Shown here: piece after piece, positions 25,501 through 38,900 of the stretch
Numbering within the stretch: the first letter of the stretch is position 1
Layout: each line of letters opens with the position of its first letter
NCBI RefSeq assembly: GCF_046630445.1
Contig: NC_092339.1
Coordinates: 312,169,501-312,233,500 of the forward strand
Source: Rutidosis leptorrhynchoides
Taxonomy: Eukaryota; Streptophyta; Magnoliopsida; Asterales; Asteraceae
DNA: 64,000 nt
Direction: 5' to 3'
Made by a program: the position numbers and the translations under genes
The notes under the pieces: model-generated
What the model saw: the letters and a program-made list of their open reading frames with translations, nothing else
What the model was told of the DNA's origin: nothing
The model's database searches: none

Positions 25501-28207
25501 AGGTCATAAAACGTATGTGCAGCGCCAACGAAGACTAAATCCTAATATGCAAGATGTTGTTAAGAAAGAAATTAATAAACTGCTTGATGCAGGTTTAATT
25601 TATCCAATTTCTGATAGTCCATGGGTAAGCCCAGTTCAATGTGTGCCTAAGAAGAGTGGCATGACTGTCATCACGAATGAGAAAAATGAGCTTATTCCTA
25701 CTAGGACTGTAACAGGATGGCGTGTTTGTATTGATTTTAGAAAATTAAATGACGCCACCAGAAAAGATCACTTTCCCTTACCTTTCATTGATCAAATGTT
25801 GGAACGATTAGCCGAAAATAGTTACTATTGTTTTCTTGATGGTTTTTCCGGATATTTTCAAATTCCAATAGCACCCGAGAATCAAGAGAAAACCACGTTC
25901 ACGTGCTCTTATGGTACTTTTGCTTACAAACGCATGCCATTTGGACTTTGCAACGCCCCTGCAACCTTTCAAAGGTGCATGATGGCGATTTTTCACGACA
26001 TGATAGAAGAATGCATGGAAGTTTTCATGGATGACTTTTCAGTCTTCGATGATACATTGGAATCATGTCTAGTTAATCTTGAACAAATGCTTATTAGATG
26101 CGAACAATCGAATCTAGTACTTAATTGGGAGAAATGCCATTTCATGGTTAAAGAAGGCATCATTCTTGGTCATAAAATTTCAAAGGAAGGAATTGAAGTG
26201 GATAGAGCTAAAGTAGATGTAATTGCTAAACTTCCACATCCCACCAATGTTAGAGGAGTTAGGAGTTTTCTAGGGCATGCCGGTTTTTACCGACGTTTCA
26301 TAAAAGATTTTTCTAAAATTGCCACTCCTATGAATAAACTCCTAGAAAAGGATGCTTCATTCATCTTTTCAGATGAATGCATCAAATCTTTTAATATTCT
26401 TAAAGAAAAACTCACTAATGCGCCGGTCATGATAACTCCAAATTGAAATCTATCGTTTGAACTAATGTGCGATGCAAGTGATTTTGCAATGGGAGCCGTT
26501 TTAGGACAAAGGATTGAAAAACAATTTCAACCTATTTATTATGCTAGTAAGACGTTACAAGGAGCACAAACGAATTACACAACTACTGAAAAAGAACTCC
26601 TTGCTATTGTCTTTGCTTTTGACAAATTTCGATCATATCTCGTTCTAGCTAAAACGGTGGTCTATACCGACCATTCTGCTCTTAGATACCTATTTTCAAA
26701 ACAAGATGCTAAACCAAGATTAATCCGTTGGATCTTACTCTTACAAGAGTTTGATATTGAAATCCGAGATAAAAAGGGAGCAGAAAATCTCGCCGCTGAT
26801 CATCTTTCTCGTCTTGAAAATCCTGAATTAGAAGTTCTAAATGAATCGGCCATACAAGACAACTTTCCTGATGAATATCTATTGAAGATAGATTATAATG
26901 AAATTCCATGGTTTGCAAACTATGCAAACTACTTAGTATGTGGATTCCTTGAAAAAGGATTATCGTACCAAAAATGAAAGAAATTCTTTAGTGATATAAA
27001 ACACTATTTCTGGGAAGATCCACATTTGTTTAAAAGTTATCCCGATGGAATAATACGCCGATGTGTATTCGGAGATGAAGCTAGTCAAATTTTAAACCGT
27101 TGTCACACAGGACCAACAGGAGGGCATTATGGGCCTCAACTTACAGCAAGAAAAGTTTACGATGCTGGATTCTATTGGCCTACAATTTTCAAAGACGCAC
27201 ACCTTCTTTGCAAATCCTGTGATGCTTGTCAAAGGGCCGGAAAAATAAGTCAACGTGATGAAATGCCATAAAATGTCATTCAAGTATGTGAAATATTTGA
27301 CATTTGGGGTATTGACTTTATGGGTCCATTTCCAAAATCTCATAATAATCTCTACATTCTCGTTGCCATTGATTATGTATCTAAATGGGCGGAAGCTCTC
27401 CCAACTAACGATGCACGAGTTGTAGTCAACTTTTTAAAACGTCTTTTTGCAAGGTTTGGAACACCGAAAGCCTTAATAAGTGATCTGGGTACTCATTTCT
27501 GTAATAATCAACTTGAGAAAGTTCTCAAAAGATATGGAGTAACTCATAAAATCTCCACTGCTTATCATCCACAGACAAGTGGACAAGTTGAAAATACCAA
27601 CCGAGCTTTAAAACGTATTCTAGAGAAAACCGTAGGATCAAATCCGAAGGAATGGTCCATGAAATTGGAGGATGCACTCTGGGCTTTTAGAACAGCCTAC
27701 AAAACTCCAATTGGTACCACACCTTTTAAACTCGTTTACGGAAAAGCATGTCATCTTCTAGTAGAAATTGAACACAAAGCATTTTGGGCTTTGAAGACAT
27801 GTAATCTTGATTTACATGAAGCCGGATGTCTACGATTAAGTCAGCTAAACGAATTAGAAGAATTAAGACTTGAAGCATACGAAAATTCGTTAATCTATAA
27901 AGAAAGAACGAAGAAATGGCATGATAAAAGAATCAGAAGTTCAAAAGAATTTAAAGAAGGAGACAGAGTTCTTCTTTTCAATTCACGATTCAAGCTATTT
28001 CCTGGAAAATTGAAATCAAGATGGTCTGGACCATTTATAGTCAAAAGAGTTTTCCCATACGGAACAGTAGAGTTAATACATTCAAATGGGATTGAATTTA
28101 AAGTTAATGGTCACAGAGTTAAACATTACATACATGGTCCGATGGAGTTGACAATGAAGTCAATCATAATTTCACCACCCAAGAAAACCTTCAAAATGAA
28201 AACATAA
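22599..28207 (+). pseudogene. gag-pol: Athila gag-pol polyprotein gene, inactivated
   Basis: Gag runs from the ATG at 22599 (MHRAKRSSPFVRSPP). It holds the Athila gag core (EAWTRFGKLLRGCPQHGL, FYQGC) and a knuckle-like CEQCEGPHLTKDC. A one-base loss near 24235 shifts the frame. The pol frame then carries protease (LADLGASINLM, ILGRPFL), RT (WVSPVQCVPKKSG, FMDDFSVF), RNase H ([19 protein letters not shown]) and integrase (zinc part 27026-27271; catalytic residues in DFMGPF, SDLGTHF and GQVENTNR). In-frame stops: TGA 26444-26446, TGA 26975-26977, TAA 27269-27271. These fall at positions where Trp, Arg and Gln are expected. It ends at 28207. Confidence 0.9.
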
Positions 28208-28209
28208 AT

Positions 28210-29157
28210 ATGTTATCAACAACATATAAAAAATCAAAATTGGAAAATAGGGAGGATTCAAATTGGAGTGATGAAGAAGAATTCGTATACAAACCTCCCA
28301 TTCCAAGAAACGAAGAAAAATGTAAACAAGAAGTTCAAATAGAAGTGAAAGAACCAAGAAAAGAACACCCGAAAAAGGTTTACAAACCAGCTCGACTTAC
28401 TAAAGCAGGAGACCCGGGTGAATTTATCATTTCTTGTTTGCTTAATGATGGTGCTGTATATAATGGACTCGTAGATTTAGGAGCAAGTGCAAATATTATG
28501 CCTCTTTCCTTATACAAAAGATTAGGTATGGGTAAATTAAAATCAACCAAAATAGGTGTTCAATCATTTGACCTAACCATTAAACACCCGGTTGGAATAG
28601 CAAATAATTTACTTGTTAACGTGGGAAGTTTTACCTTTGTTGCAAACTTCATAGTGATTAATATGGAGGAAAACCTTGATATTCCTCAAATTTTAGGTCG
28701 CTCATTTTTAGCAACCACCGAGGCATTCATTGATGTAAGAGAAGGTAGAATGACACTTAGGGATGGTGGTAAATCGATCACCTTTGTAAACCGAAAGTTT
28801 AGATCTCCACCAACCAAAACTGTTAAACCAATCAAAATGCATAAGTGTGGGGAAGATGAAGAAACACTTAATGATGATCCAATCACAAAGAACCCCGTTG
28901 ATGATACGAAATTAGATGAACCCGTTTTTAACAGTTCAATGAAGAAACTTTATAAACGGATTCACGATGCTAAGATTAAGGGAAACTTTAAGTTATGTAA
29001 CCGATTAATATCTAATTTATCGCCAAAAGAAAAGGCAATGTTAGTTGAATTTGTGAAAGTTACGGAGGAAATCAACAAATGGATTGAAGTAAAAGTCAAA
29101 GATTTACAAGTTGTTGATGATCCAATTGAAAATAACGTTAATCACAATTTCAACTAA
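28210..29157 (+). CDS. Athila accessory ORF with a second retropepsin-like domain
   Basis: This intact 315-residue ORF starts 3 bases after the pol stop, in another frame. A charged N-terminus (residues 1-60) leads into DPGEFIISC, LVDLGASANIMPLSLY (catalytic Asp 89) and IPQILGRSFLATTEAFIDV (from about 158). These align with the protease inside the gag-pol of the same element (LADLGASINLMSYSLY; ILGRPFLNTAKAIIDV), so this is a diverged second copy. The C-terminal 120 residues are charged and not recognised. It ends next to a purine-rich AAGTGTGGGGAGG. The Asp-Leu-Gly triad is as in the pol copy, so activity is possible but unproven. Confidence 0.72.
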   Translation: MLSTTYKKSKLENREDSNWSDEEEFVYKPPIPRNEEKCKQEVQIEVKEPRKEHPKKVYKPARLTKAGDPGEFIISCLLNDGAVYNGLVDLGASANIMPLSLYKRLGMGKLKSTKIGVQSFDLTIKHPVGIANNLLVNVGSFTFVANFIVINMEENLDIPQILGRSFLATTEAFIDVREGRMTLRDGGKSITFVNRKFRSPPTKTVKPIKMHKCGEDEETLNDDPITKNPVDDTKLDEPVFNSSMKKLYKRIHDAKIKGNFKLCNRLISNLSPKEKAMLVEFVKVTEEINKWIEVKVKDLQVVDDPIENNVNHNFN

Positions 29158-29328
29158 GTGTGGGGAGGTTCGAATCTTTTTAGGGTAATATGTATTTCTG
29201 TTAGAGTTAGATTTTCTGTTTTCGTGTAGTTCTCGAGAATGGAATCCGAATGGTCTTTCACTAGCAGACCCTAAAGAACTAGTCTTCTCCCCCCATTCTG
29301 AATTTTTATTTTTTTTAGGTTTTACGAG

Positions 29329-29745
29329 ATGAAGACTTCCTGTGAACTAAACCATGGTCTAATGCTACATGCTTTGATCACTAAACGTAATAATGACACC
29401 CTTCCAAGTGAATTGGTATCATTAATCATAGGTAAATTGGACGGAGTAAGAAAAGAATACAGGAACGAAAATAATAAGTTACAGTTTGGTAAAGGAAAAT
29501 CAAAATCCGTAGCGAAAAGGAGAGCTCGGCACCTTGAAAGATGTCACAAATGCGGAAAATGGTCACACGAAGGAAAATGCTCGACGAATCAGACATATTC
29601 CAATGCCGAATTCGTTACTTTATGCAGAGATGGACCGTTCATATGTTTCGAAGAAAAAACATTGAATGCTCGAGGTTACGCCTATGTAGCTATAGAAAAC
29701 CAATTAGTCCGACTATCTTATGAGTGGGCTAAAGCAGGTCACTAA
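29329..29745 (+). CDS. Small basic zinc-knuckle-like ORF in the Athila
   Basis: This is an intact 138-residue ORF after the second protease. Residues 53-70 are strongly basic (KGKSKSVAKRRARH). A CX2CX4HX3C motif follows (C72, C75, H80, C84), one residue shorter than the CX2CX4HX4C knuckle of gag. No family is recognised. Nucleic-acid binding is a reasonable inference. It may be spliced to something upstream or downstream. Confidence 0.5.
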   Translation: MKTSCELNHGLMLHALITKRNNDTLPSELVSLIIGKLDGVRKEYRNENNKLQFGKGKSKSVAKRRARHLERCHKCGKWSHEGKCSTNQTYSNAEFVTLCRDGPFICFEEKTLNARGYAYVAIENQLVRLSYEWAKAGH

Positions 29746-30898
29746 GAATTCTATTTCACAGGTAAGTTTGTACAGTTTTCAGTTTTTATTTTTATTTTTA
29801 ACCTTTTGATAATAAATGCTAAATCGTTCGCTATAAAGTATTAAATTGGTACTCAGTAAAATTAGGTTTTGCGACCGAAATTATTGATATCATACAAAAA
29901 TTTACTACATCACTGTGAAATTTACCGTTTATTCTTAAGGTATAAATATCTTTAATCAATCAACTCAAAATATTTCATAAATTTGTCAGGAGTAAAACTA
30001 GGTAATATAGCCGAAATTACTTTACCGAAAAGAGGAGGGTATATTTTTTGATAATATTTGATTGATTAAGGTGGGATAAAAGACCAAAAAGATTTTTAAT
30101 TTTATTTTTACTTTGTTTTTAAAATTAAAATTAATATTAAATTATTAATGTAACTTTTTAAAATTAATATATTTAAAATTGTAAATATTTGAAAAATTAA
30201 TACTTTTAATATAAGTTTGTATGAATAAAAACAAAAATATAATATAAGTTTGGTGTGAATTTTTTTAATATTATTAATATGAATTTTTAATTTTATACAT
30301 TTTAAATTAAAGTTTGGTGTGAATTTAAAAACAAAAATTTACTCTATTTCGTTAAGTTAAAAATATGATTTTTAAAATTCGTCGTGAGTTGAAGATTAGG
30401 TCGTTGAACCGAAATTGCTCTACCCTAGGGAGGGACGAGAACTTTTATTATCATTATTTTTAATCTTATTGAATTAAAGTATGCCAAAAACATTAAAAAA
30501 CCCAAAAATCTTTACTTTTAAAACCGCGCTTTGAATTGACAAATTTTAAAATTTTGTCGAGGGACGGACTAGGATATCGTTCCGAAACGCCCTCATCCTA
30601 AAAAGAAACAAAATTTTAATTTTTAATTAATTATATGTTTTATTAGGTATAAGGTTTTTATAAAAAAAAGGAAAAAATCACTGTACCCGGACCCCATGCG
30701 ATCGCATGGGGTTTGCACTGGAGCCTCATGCGATCGCATCAGGCTGGAATTCAGGTCAGATAGAAAAAGCTCAGCGAGCTGTGTTCTGTCTCCACAATAC
30801 ACACACACATATACACGAACCATCTCACCAAATCACTCCTAAAATCGCCATTTTTTCACCAAATTCAACCAAATTTCTTGCTACAATCCGCTCTAAAC
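29746..30898 (+). other. Athila noncoding region with degenerate CCGAAATT repeats and an internal palindrome pair
   Basis: AT-rich with no credible ORF. Four copies of a loose unit (CTAGG/TTAGG, 6-10 bases, CCGAAA, then T/C-rich and GGGA) are seen at 29861-29890, 29995-30038, 30391-30436 and 30561-30600. A fifth is at 46935-46980. The palindrome pair lies at 30692-30743. Confidence 0.6.
30692..30743 (+). promoter_or_regulatory. Internal palindrome pair, candidate promoter of the env-like gene
   Basis: CCCCATGCGATCGCATGGGG (30692-30711) and CCTCATGCGATCGCATCAGG (30724-30743) share the 12-base core ATGCGATCGCAT with the LTR promoter pairs. They lie about 160 bases before the candidate first exon of the env-like gene. 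No clear TATA box is seen between them. Confidence 0.4.
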
Positions 30899-30928
30899 AT
30901 GAAATTGTTCAGAAGTTTATCAAGAAAG

Positions 30929-31568
30929 GTAAAAATTGCTCCCCTAAACTCTTAAAATTCCTAATTTTTGTGATATTTACCAATATTATACCTAATTTGA
31001 TTTTGTTAATTTCTAGTGTAATTAGAGTTAAATTATTAGTATTTTATGCATGTATAGCCTAGATTGATGCTATTTAACATGATTTAAAGCCAAAAACTTC
31101 AAAATTTTTAGGAATCTAGGGTTTGTGTTCTTGAGCAATTTGGGGCTTTTTGATATAAACAGATTATGGCCGATTTTTGTCATGAATTATTGCTAAATTA
31201 AGTAGTGTAACATGTTTAGGTAGCTAAATGATCCAAACATTGATCCTAAACATGATTTTTGGAGATTAAAGTAGACTTTTTATTTGCAAAATTCATGAAC
31301 TTGATTAATTTGATATAATTGCCATTTGAGACTTGTTTAATTGCTAGTAATGACTATTTTGATATGTTATTTGAGTTAAATGCTTATGAACTTTGTATAC
31401 ATTTTTATATGAGCTTATTTGAAAAAGTGTAGAATTGTAAAAAAATGTGAAAATGTTTATAAGTTTAATTTTGATTGAACATGTTATTGTGATTGTTTTA
31501 AAGTTGTTATTTTGCTAACACTAATGCATATATGGATGCACAAATTTTGTGTTTAATGTGTTTTGCAG
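30929..31568 (+). other. Candidate intron of the Athila env-like gene
   Basis: 640 bases, GT...TTTTGCAG, T-rich before the acceptor, phase 0. Its removal joins a short basic exon to the Ser-rich start of the main ORF. It is inferred from reading frame and splice signals only. Confidence 0.5.
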
Positions 31569-32665
31569 AGAACCGATACTGGAGGTTCATCATCATCATC
31601 TAGACGACCTGCTCTAGAACCTGAACCAGAAATGCAATATGAATCCGAACAAGAACCACAACAGGAATAACAACATCAGCCTGATCAACATGTACCTTAT
31701 TATGATCCGCTACAGTTTGTTAATGAATTCATAGTATTTCCGATGCATCCGCCTGTAGAATACCCAACGATTCCTGAACACACATTGCATCCTAATCTGA
31801 GATTCGATAGACGATGGAGAGATTACCCGGCATATCAAAGTAATAAATTCAAATTAGTAACGAAAGATGTAGAGGTGCCTAGGGTAATTGATTGGGATCC
31901 TTTGGAAAGGGTCCAACTAGCTGACCGTGTTAGGGAGCATCTGATTCAAAGGTATGGCAGCACTTCTTTTACTGATTGGGAACATTTATTTACCATTCGT
32001 AGACCTGTATATAAGGAATGGTGTGTTGAGCTGATGAGTACTATAGCATTAAATGTAGATGTAGATAGATTAGATGATAGAAGTTTTCTTAGGTTTATAC
32101 TTGGCGGTAGGATGTACAGGATGTCCATCCTGGACATGGCCAGGGCATTACAGATATGTACGCCCGCTGAATTACTACTACCCGATTGTATGAATTTGAT
32201 TTATCTTGGTGAAAGGGTAGATAGGAATTTTGATGCGAACGCCGTTTGGAGGCGTATGTCCGATTATAATGTTTTTGGGTGGGGAGGAACACATACCTAC
32301 TTACATATTAACAGAGCCGAGCTTCGTATAATTCATAGATTTTTGGCTAACTCGATTACATAGAGAGGTCACAACAAGGAAAAATTGACCTTACATGATT
32401 TATTTTACCTAAAGTGTATTCGAGACCCATGAGGCTTTGTTAATATCCCTTACTGTATTGGTTTTTATTTATCTAAGATGGTTGAAGGAATACAGGAAGG
32501 GGGGATAATTGGAGGAGGTATTTTTGTTACTCTCATTGGAGAGTATTTAGGTGTAGATAAGGACCAAGGGGGTCTACTTTTGGAATGTAGGGAACAGGTT
32601 GAGCTTTTAGGATTGAGGGTTTATGCGGGTGCTAAGGTATTAAAGAGTAGACGCAACCAGGCAAT

Positions 32666-35600
32666 TGAAATGTCCCGTTCTTATTGATTAAAAACGTTCC
32701 ATATTAATTGATTTCGTTGCGAGGTTTTGACCTCTATATGAGACGTTTTTCAAAGACTGCATTCATTTTTAAAACAAACCATAACCTTTATTTCATAGAT
32801 AAAGGTTTTAAAAAGCTTTACGTCGATTATCAAATAATGATAATCTAAAATATCCTGTTTACACACGACCATTACATAATGGTTTACAATACAAATATGT
32901 TACAACAAAATAAGTTTCTTGAATGCAGTTTTTACACAATATCATACAAGCATGGACTCCAAATCTCGTCCTTATTTAAGTATGCGACAGCGGAAGCTCT
33001 TAATAATCACCTGAGAATAAACATGCTTAAAACGTCAACAAAAATGTTGGTGAGTTATAGGTTTAACCTATATATATCAAATCATAATAATAGACCACAA
33101 GATTTCATATTTCAATACACATCCCATACATAGAGATAAAAATCATTCATATGGTGAACACCTGGTAACCGACATTAACAAGATGCATATATAATAATAT
33201 CCCCATCATTCCGGGACACCCTTCGGATATGATATAAATTTCGAAGTACTAAAGCATCTGGTACTTTGGATGGGGTTTGTTAGGCCCAATAGATCTATCT
33301 TTAGGATTCGTGTCAATTAGGGTGTCTGTTCCCTAATTCTTAGATTACCAGACTTAATAAAAAGGGGCATATTCAATTTCGATAATTCAACCATAGAATG
33401 TAGTTTCACGTACTTGTGTCTATTTTGTAAATCATTTATAAAACCTGCATGTATTCTCATCCCAAAAATATTAGATTTTAAAAGTGGGACTATAACTCAC
33501 TTTCACAGATTTTTACTTCGTCGGGAAGTAAGACTTGGCCACTGGTTGATTCACGAACCTATAACAATATATGCATATATATCAAAGTATGTTCAAAATA
33601 TATTTACAACACTTTTAATATATTTTGATGTTTTAAGTTTATTAAGTCAGCTGTCCTCGTTAGTAACCTACAACTAGTTGTCCACAGTTAGATGTACAGA
33701 AATAAATTGATAAATATTATCTTGAATCAATCCACGACCCAGTGTATACGTATCTCAGTATTGATCACAACTCAAACTATATATATTTTGGAATCAACCT
33801 CAACCCTGTATAGCTAACTCCAACATTCACATATAGAGTGTCTATGGTTGTTCCGAAATATATATAGATGTGTCGACATGATAGGTCGAAATATTGTATA
33901 CGTGTCTATGGTATCTCAAGATTACATAATATATAATACAAGTTGATTAAGTTATGGTTGGAATAGATTTGTTACCAATTTTCACGTAGCTAAAATGAGA
34001 AAAATTATCCAATCTTGTTTTACCCATAACTTCTTCATTTTAAATCCGTTTTGAGTGAATCAAATTGCTATGGTTTCATATTGAACTCTATTTTATGAAA
34101 CTAAATAGAAAAAGTATAGGTTTATAGTCAGAAAAATAAGTTACAAGTCGTTTTTGTAAAGGTAGTCATTTCAGTCGAAAGAACGACGTCTTGATGACCA
34201 TTTTAGAAAACATACTTCCACTTTGAGTTTAACCATAATTTTTGGATATATTTTCATGTTCATAATAAAAATCATTTTCCCAGAATAACAACTTTTAAAT
34301 CAAAGTTTATCATAGTTTTTAATTAACTAACCCAAAACAGCCCGCGGTGTTACTACGACGGCGTAAATCCGGTTTTACGGTGTTTTTCGTGTTTCCAGGT
34401 TTAAAATCATTAAGTTAGCATATCATATAGATATAGAACATGTGTTTAGTTGATTTTAAAAGTCAAGTTAGAAGGATTAACTTTTGTTTGCGAACAAGTT
34501 TAGAATTAACTAAACTATGTTCTAGTGATTACAAGTTTAAACCTTCGAATAAGATAGCTTTATATGTATGAATCGAATGATGTTATGAACATCATTACTA
34601 CCTTAAGTTCCTTGGATAAACCTACTGGAAAAGTGAAAAATGGATCTAGCTTCAACGGATCCTTGGATGGCTCGAAGTTCTTGAAGCAGAATCATGACAC
34701 GAAAACAAGTTCAAGTAAGATCATCACTTGAAATAAGATTGTTATAGTTATAGAAATTGAACCAAAGTTTGAATATGATTATTACCTTGTATTAGAATGA
34801 TAACCTACTGTAAGAAACAAAGATTTCTTGAGGTTGGATGATCACCTTACAAGATTGGAAGTGAGCTAGCAAACTTGAAAGTATTCTTGATTTTATGTAA
34901 CTAGAATTTGTAGAATATATGAAGAACACTTAGAACTTGAAGATAGAACTTGAGAGAGATCAATTAGATGAAGAAAATTAAAGAATGAAAATGTTTGTAG
35001 GTGTTTTTGATCGTTGGTGTATGGATTAGATATAAAGGATATGTAATTTTGTTTTCATGTAAATAAGTCATGAATGATTACTCATATTTTTGTAATTTTA
35101 TGAGATATTTCATGCTAGTTGCCAAATGATGGTTCCCAGATGTGTCAGGTGACTCACATGGGCTGCTAAGAGCTGATCATTGGAGTGTATATACCAATAG
35201 TACATACATCTAAAAGCTGTGTATTGTACGAGTACGAATACGGGTGCATACGAGTAGAATTGTTGATGAAACTGAACGAGGATGTAATTGTAAGAATTTT
35301 TGTTAAGTAGAAGTATTTTGATAAGTGTATTGAAGTCTTTCAAAAGTGTATAAATACATATTAAAACACTACATGTATATACATTTTAACTGAGTCGTTA
35401 AGTCATCGTTAGTCGTTACATGTAAGTGTTGTTTTGAAACCTTTAGGTTAACGATCTTGTTAAATGTTGTTAACCCAATGTTTATAATATCAAATGAGAT
35501 TTTAAATTATTATATTATCATGATATTATCATGTATGAATATCTCTTAATATTATATATATACATTAAATGTCTTTACAACGATAATCGTTACATATATG

Positions 35601-35953
35601 TCTCATTTAAAAATCATTAAGTTAGTAGTCTTGTTTTTACATATGTAGTTCATTGTTAATATACTTAATGATATGTTTATTTCATTGTTAATATACTTAA
35701 TGATATGTTTACTTATCATAGTATCATGTTAACTATATATATATATATCCATATATATGTCATCATATAGTTTTTACAAGTTTTAACGTTCGTGAATCAC
35801 CGGTCAACTTGGGTGGTCAATTGTCTATATGAAACATATTTCAATTAATCAAGTCTTAACAAGTTTGATTGCTTAACATGTTGAAAACATTTAATCATGT
35901 AAATATCAATCTCAATTAATATATATAAACATGGAAAAGTTCGGGTCACTACA
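32666..35953 (-). repeat. Tekay-2 3' LTR (3288 bp)
   Basis: It matches 42559-45810 with few substitutions and small indels, including a duplicated TTCATTGTTAATATACTTAA stretch near 35650-35710. The two short ORFs 33414-33677 and 35110-35343 recur in both LTRs but look like chance frames. Confidence 0.95.
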
Positions 35954-35968
35954 GTACCTACCCGTTAA
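35953..35968 (-). promoter_or_regulatory. Tekay-2 polypurine tract
   Basis: The minus strand reads TTAACGGGTAGGTACT immediately before the 3' LTR. The same 16 bases recur exactly at 40710-40725. Confidence 0.75.
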
Positions 35969-35988
35969 ATAAATTTCGTCCCGAAATT

Positions 35989-38900
35989 TTAAGCTGTTGA
36001 AGGTGTTGACGAATCTTCTGGAAATAGATGCGGGTATTTCTTCTTCATCTGATCTTCATGCTCCCAGGTGAACTCAGGTCCTCTACGAGCATTCCATCGA
36101 ACCTTAACAATTGGTATCTTGTTTTGCTTAAGTCTTTTAACCTCACGATCCATTATTTCGACGGGTTCTTGATTGAATTGAAGTTTTTCGTTGATTTGGA
36201 TTTCATCTAATGGAATAGTGAGATCTTCTTTAGCAAAACATTTCTTCAAATTTGAGACGTGGAAAGTGTTATGTACAGCCGCGAGTTGTTGAGGTAACTC
36301 AAGTCGGTAAGCTACTGGTCCGACACGATCAATAATCTTGAATGGTCCAATATACCTTGGATTTAATTTCCCTCGTTTACCAAATCGAACAACGCCTTTC
36401 CAAGGTGCAACTTTAAGCATGACCATCTCTCCAATTTCAAATTCTATATCTTTTCTTTTAATGTCAGCGTAGCTCTTTTGTCGACTTTGGGCGGTTTTCA
36501 ACCGTTGTTGAATTTGGATGATCTTCTCGGTAGTTTCTTGTATAATCTCCGGACCCGTAATCTGTCTATCCCCCACTTCACTCCAACAAATTGGAGACCT
36601 GCACTTTCTACCATAAAGTGCTTCAAACGGCGCCATCTCAATGCTTGAATGGTAGCTGTTGTTATAGGAAAATTTTGCTAACGGTAGATGTCGATCCCAA
36701 CTATTTCCGAAATCAATAACACATGCTCGTAGCATGTCTTCAAGTGTTTGTATCGTCCTTTCGCTCTGCCCATTAGTTTGTGGATGATAGGCAGTACTCA
36801 TGTCTGGACGAGTTCCTAATGCTTGCTGTAATGTCTGCCAGAATCTTGAAATAAATCTGTCATCCCTATCAGAGATAATAGAGATTGGTATTCCATGTCT
36901 GGAGACGACTTCCTTCAAATACAGTCGTGCTAACTTCTCCATCTTGTCATCTTCTCTTATTGGCAGGAAGTGTGCTGATTTGGTGAGACGATCAACTATT
37001 ACCCAAATAGTATCAAAACCACTTGCAGTCCTTGGCAATTTAGTGATGAAATCCATGGTAATGTTTTCCCATTTCCATTCCGGGATTTCGGGTTGTTGAA
37101 GTAGACCTGATGGTTTCTGATGCTCAGCTTTGACCTTAGAACACGTCAAACATTCTCCTACGTATTTAGTAACATCGGCTTTCATACCCGGCCACCAAAA
37201 ATGTTTCTTGAGATCCTTGTACATCTTCCCCGTTCCAGGATGTATTGAGTATCTGGTTTTATGAGCTTCTCTAAGTACCATTTCACTCATATCTCCAAAT
37301 TTTGGTACCCAAATCCTTTCAGCCCTATATCGGGTTCTGTCTTCCCGAATATTAAGATGCTTCTCCGATCCTTTGGGTATTTCATCCTTTAAATTTCCCT
37401 TTTTTAAAACTCCTTGTTGCGCCTCCTTTATTTGAGTAGTAAGGTTATTATGAATCATTATATTCATAGATTTTACTTGAATGGGTTCTCTGTCCTTCCT
37501 GCTCAAGGCATCGGCTACCACATTTGCCTTCCCCGGGTGGTAACGAATCTCAAAGTCGTAATCATTCAATAATTCAATCCACCTACGCTACCTCATATTC
37601 AGTTGTTTCTGATTAAATATGTGTTGAAGACTTTTGTGGTCAGTATATATAATACTTTTGACCCCATATAAGTAGTGCCTCCAAGTCTTTAATGCAAAAA
37701 CAACCGCGCCTAATTCCAAATCATGCGTCGTATAATTTTGTTCGTGAATCTTCAATTGTCTAGACGCATAAGCAATCACCTTCGTTCGTTGCATTAATAC
37801 ACAACTGAGACCTTGCTTTGATGCGTCACAATAAATCACAAAATCATCATTCCCTTCAGGCAATGACAATATAGGTGCCGTAGTTAGCTTTTTCTTCAAT
37901 AACTGAAACGCTTTCTCTTGTTCATCATTCCATTCAAATTTCTTCCCTTTATGCGTTAATACATTCAAGGGTTTTGCTATTCTGGAAAAGTCTTGGATGA
38001 ACCTTCTGTAGTAACTAGCTAGTCCTAAAAACTGACGTATGTGTTTCGGAGTTTTCGGGATTTCCCATTTTTCAACAGTTTCTATCTTTGCCGGATCCAC
38101 CTTAATACCTTCTTTGTTCACTATGTGACCGAGGAATTGAACTTCTTCCAACCAAAATGCACACTTTGAAAACTTAGCGTACAATTCTTCCTTCCTCAAT
38201 ACTTCTAACACCTTTCTCAAATGTTCACCGTGTTCTTGGTCATTCTTTGAGTAAATAAGTATGTCATCAATGAAAACAATGACAAACTTGTCAAGGTATG
38301 GTCCACACACTCGGTTCATAAGGTCCATGAACACAGCTGGTGCATTAGTTAAACCAAACGGCATGACCATAAACTCGTAATGACCGTAACGTGTTCTGAA
38401 AGCAGTCTTTGGAATATCATCTTCTTTCACCCGCATTTGATGATACCCGGAACGTAAGTCAATCTTTGAATAAACAGACGAGCCTTGTAGTTGATCAAAT
38501 AAGTCGTCGATTCTCGGTAGTGGGTAGCGGTTCTTGATGGTAAGTTTGTTCAACTCTCGGTAGTCGATACACAACCTGAATGTACCATCTTTCTTCTTGA
38601 CAAACAAAACAGGAGCTCCCCACGGTGATGTGCTTGGTCGAATGAAACCACGCTCTAAAAGTTCTTGTAATTGGCTTTGCAGTTCTTTCATCTCGCTGGG
38701 TGCGAGTCTGTAAGGAGCACGAGCTATTGGTGCAGCTCCTGGTACAAGATCTATTTGAAATTCAACGGATCGATGTGGGGGTAATCCCGGTAATTCTTTC
38801 GGAAATACATCGGGAAATTCCTTTGCAATGGGAACATCATTGATGCTCTTTTCTTCAGTTTGTACTTTCTCGACGTGTGCTAGAACAGCATAGCAACCTT

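Noticed and set aside
33414-33677. Plus-strand ORF in the Tekay-2 LTR, repeated at 43307-43570
   Set aside because: Present twice only because LTRs are copies; antisense to the element and without features.
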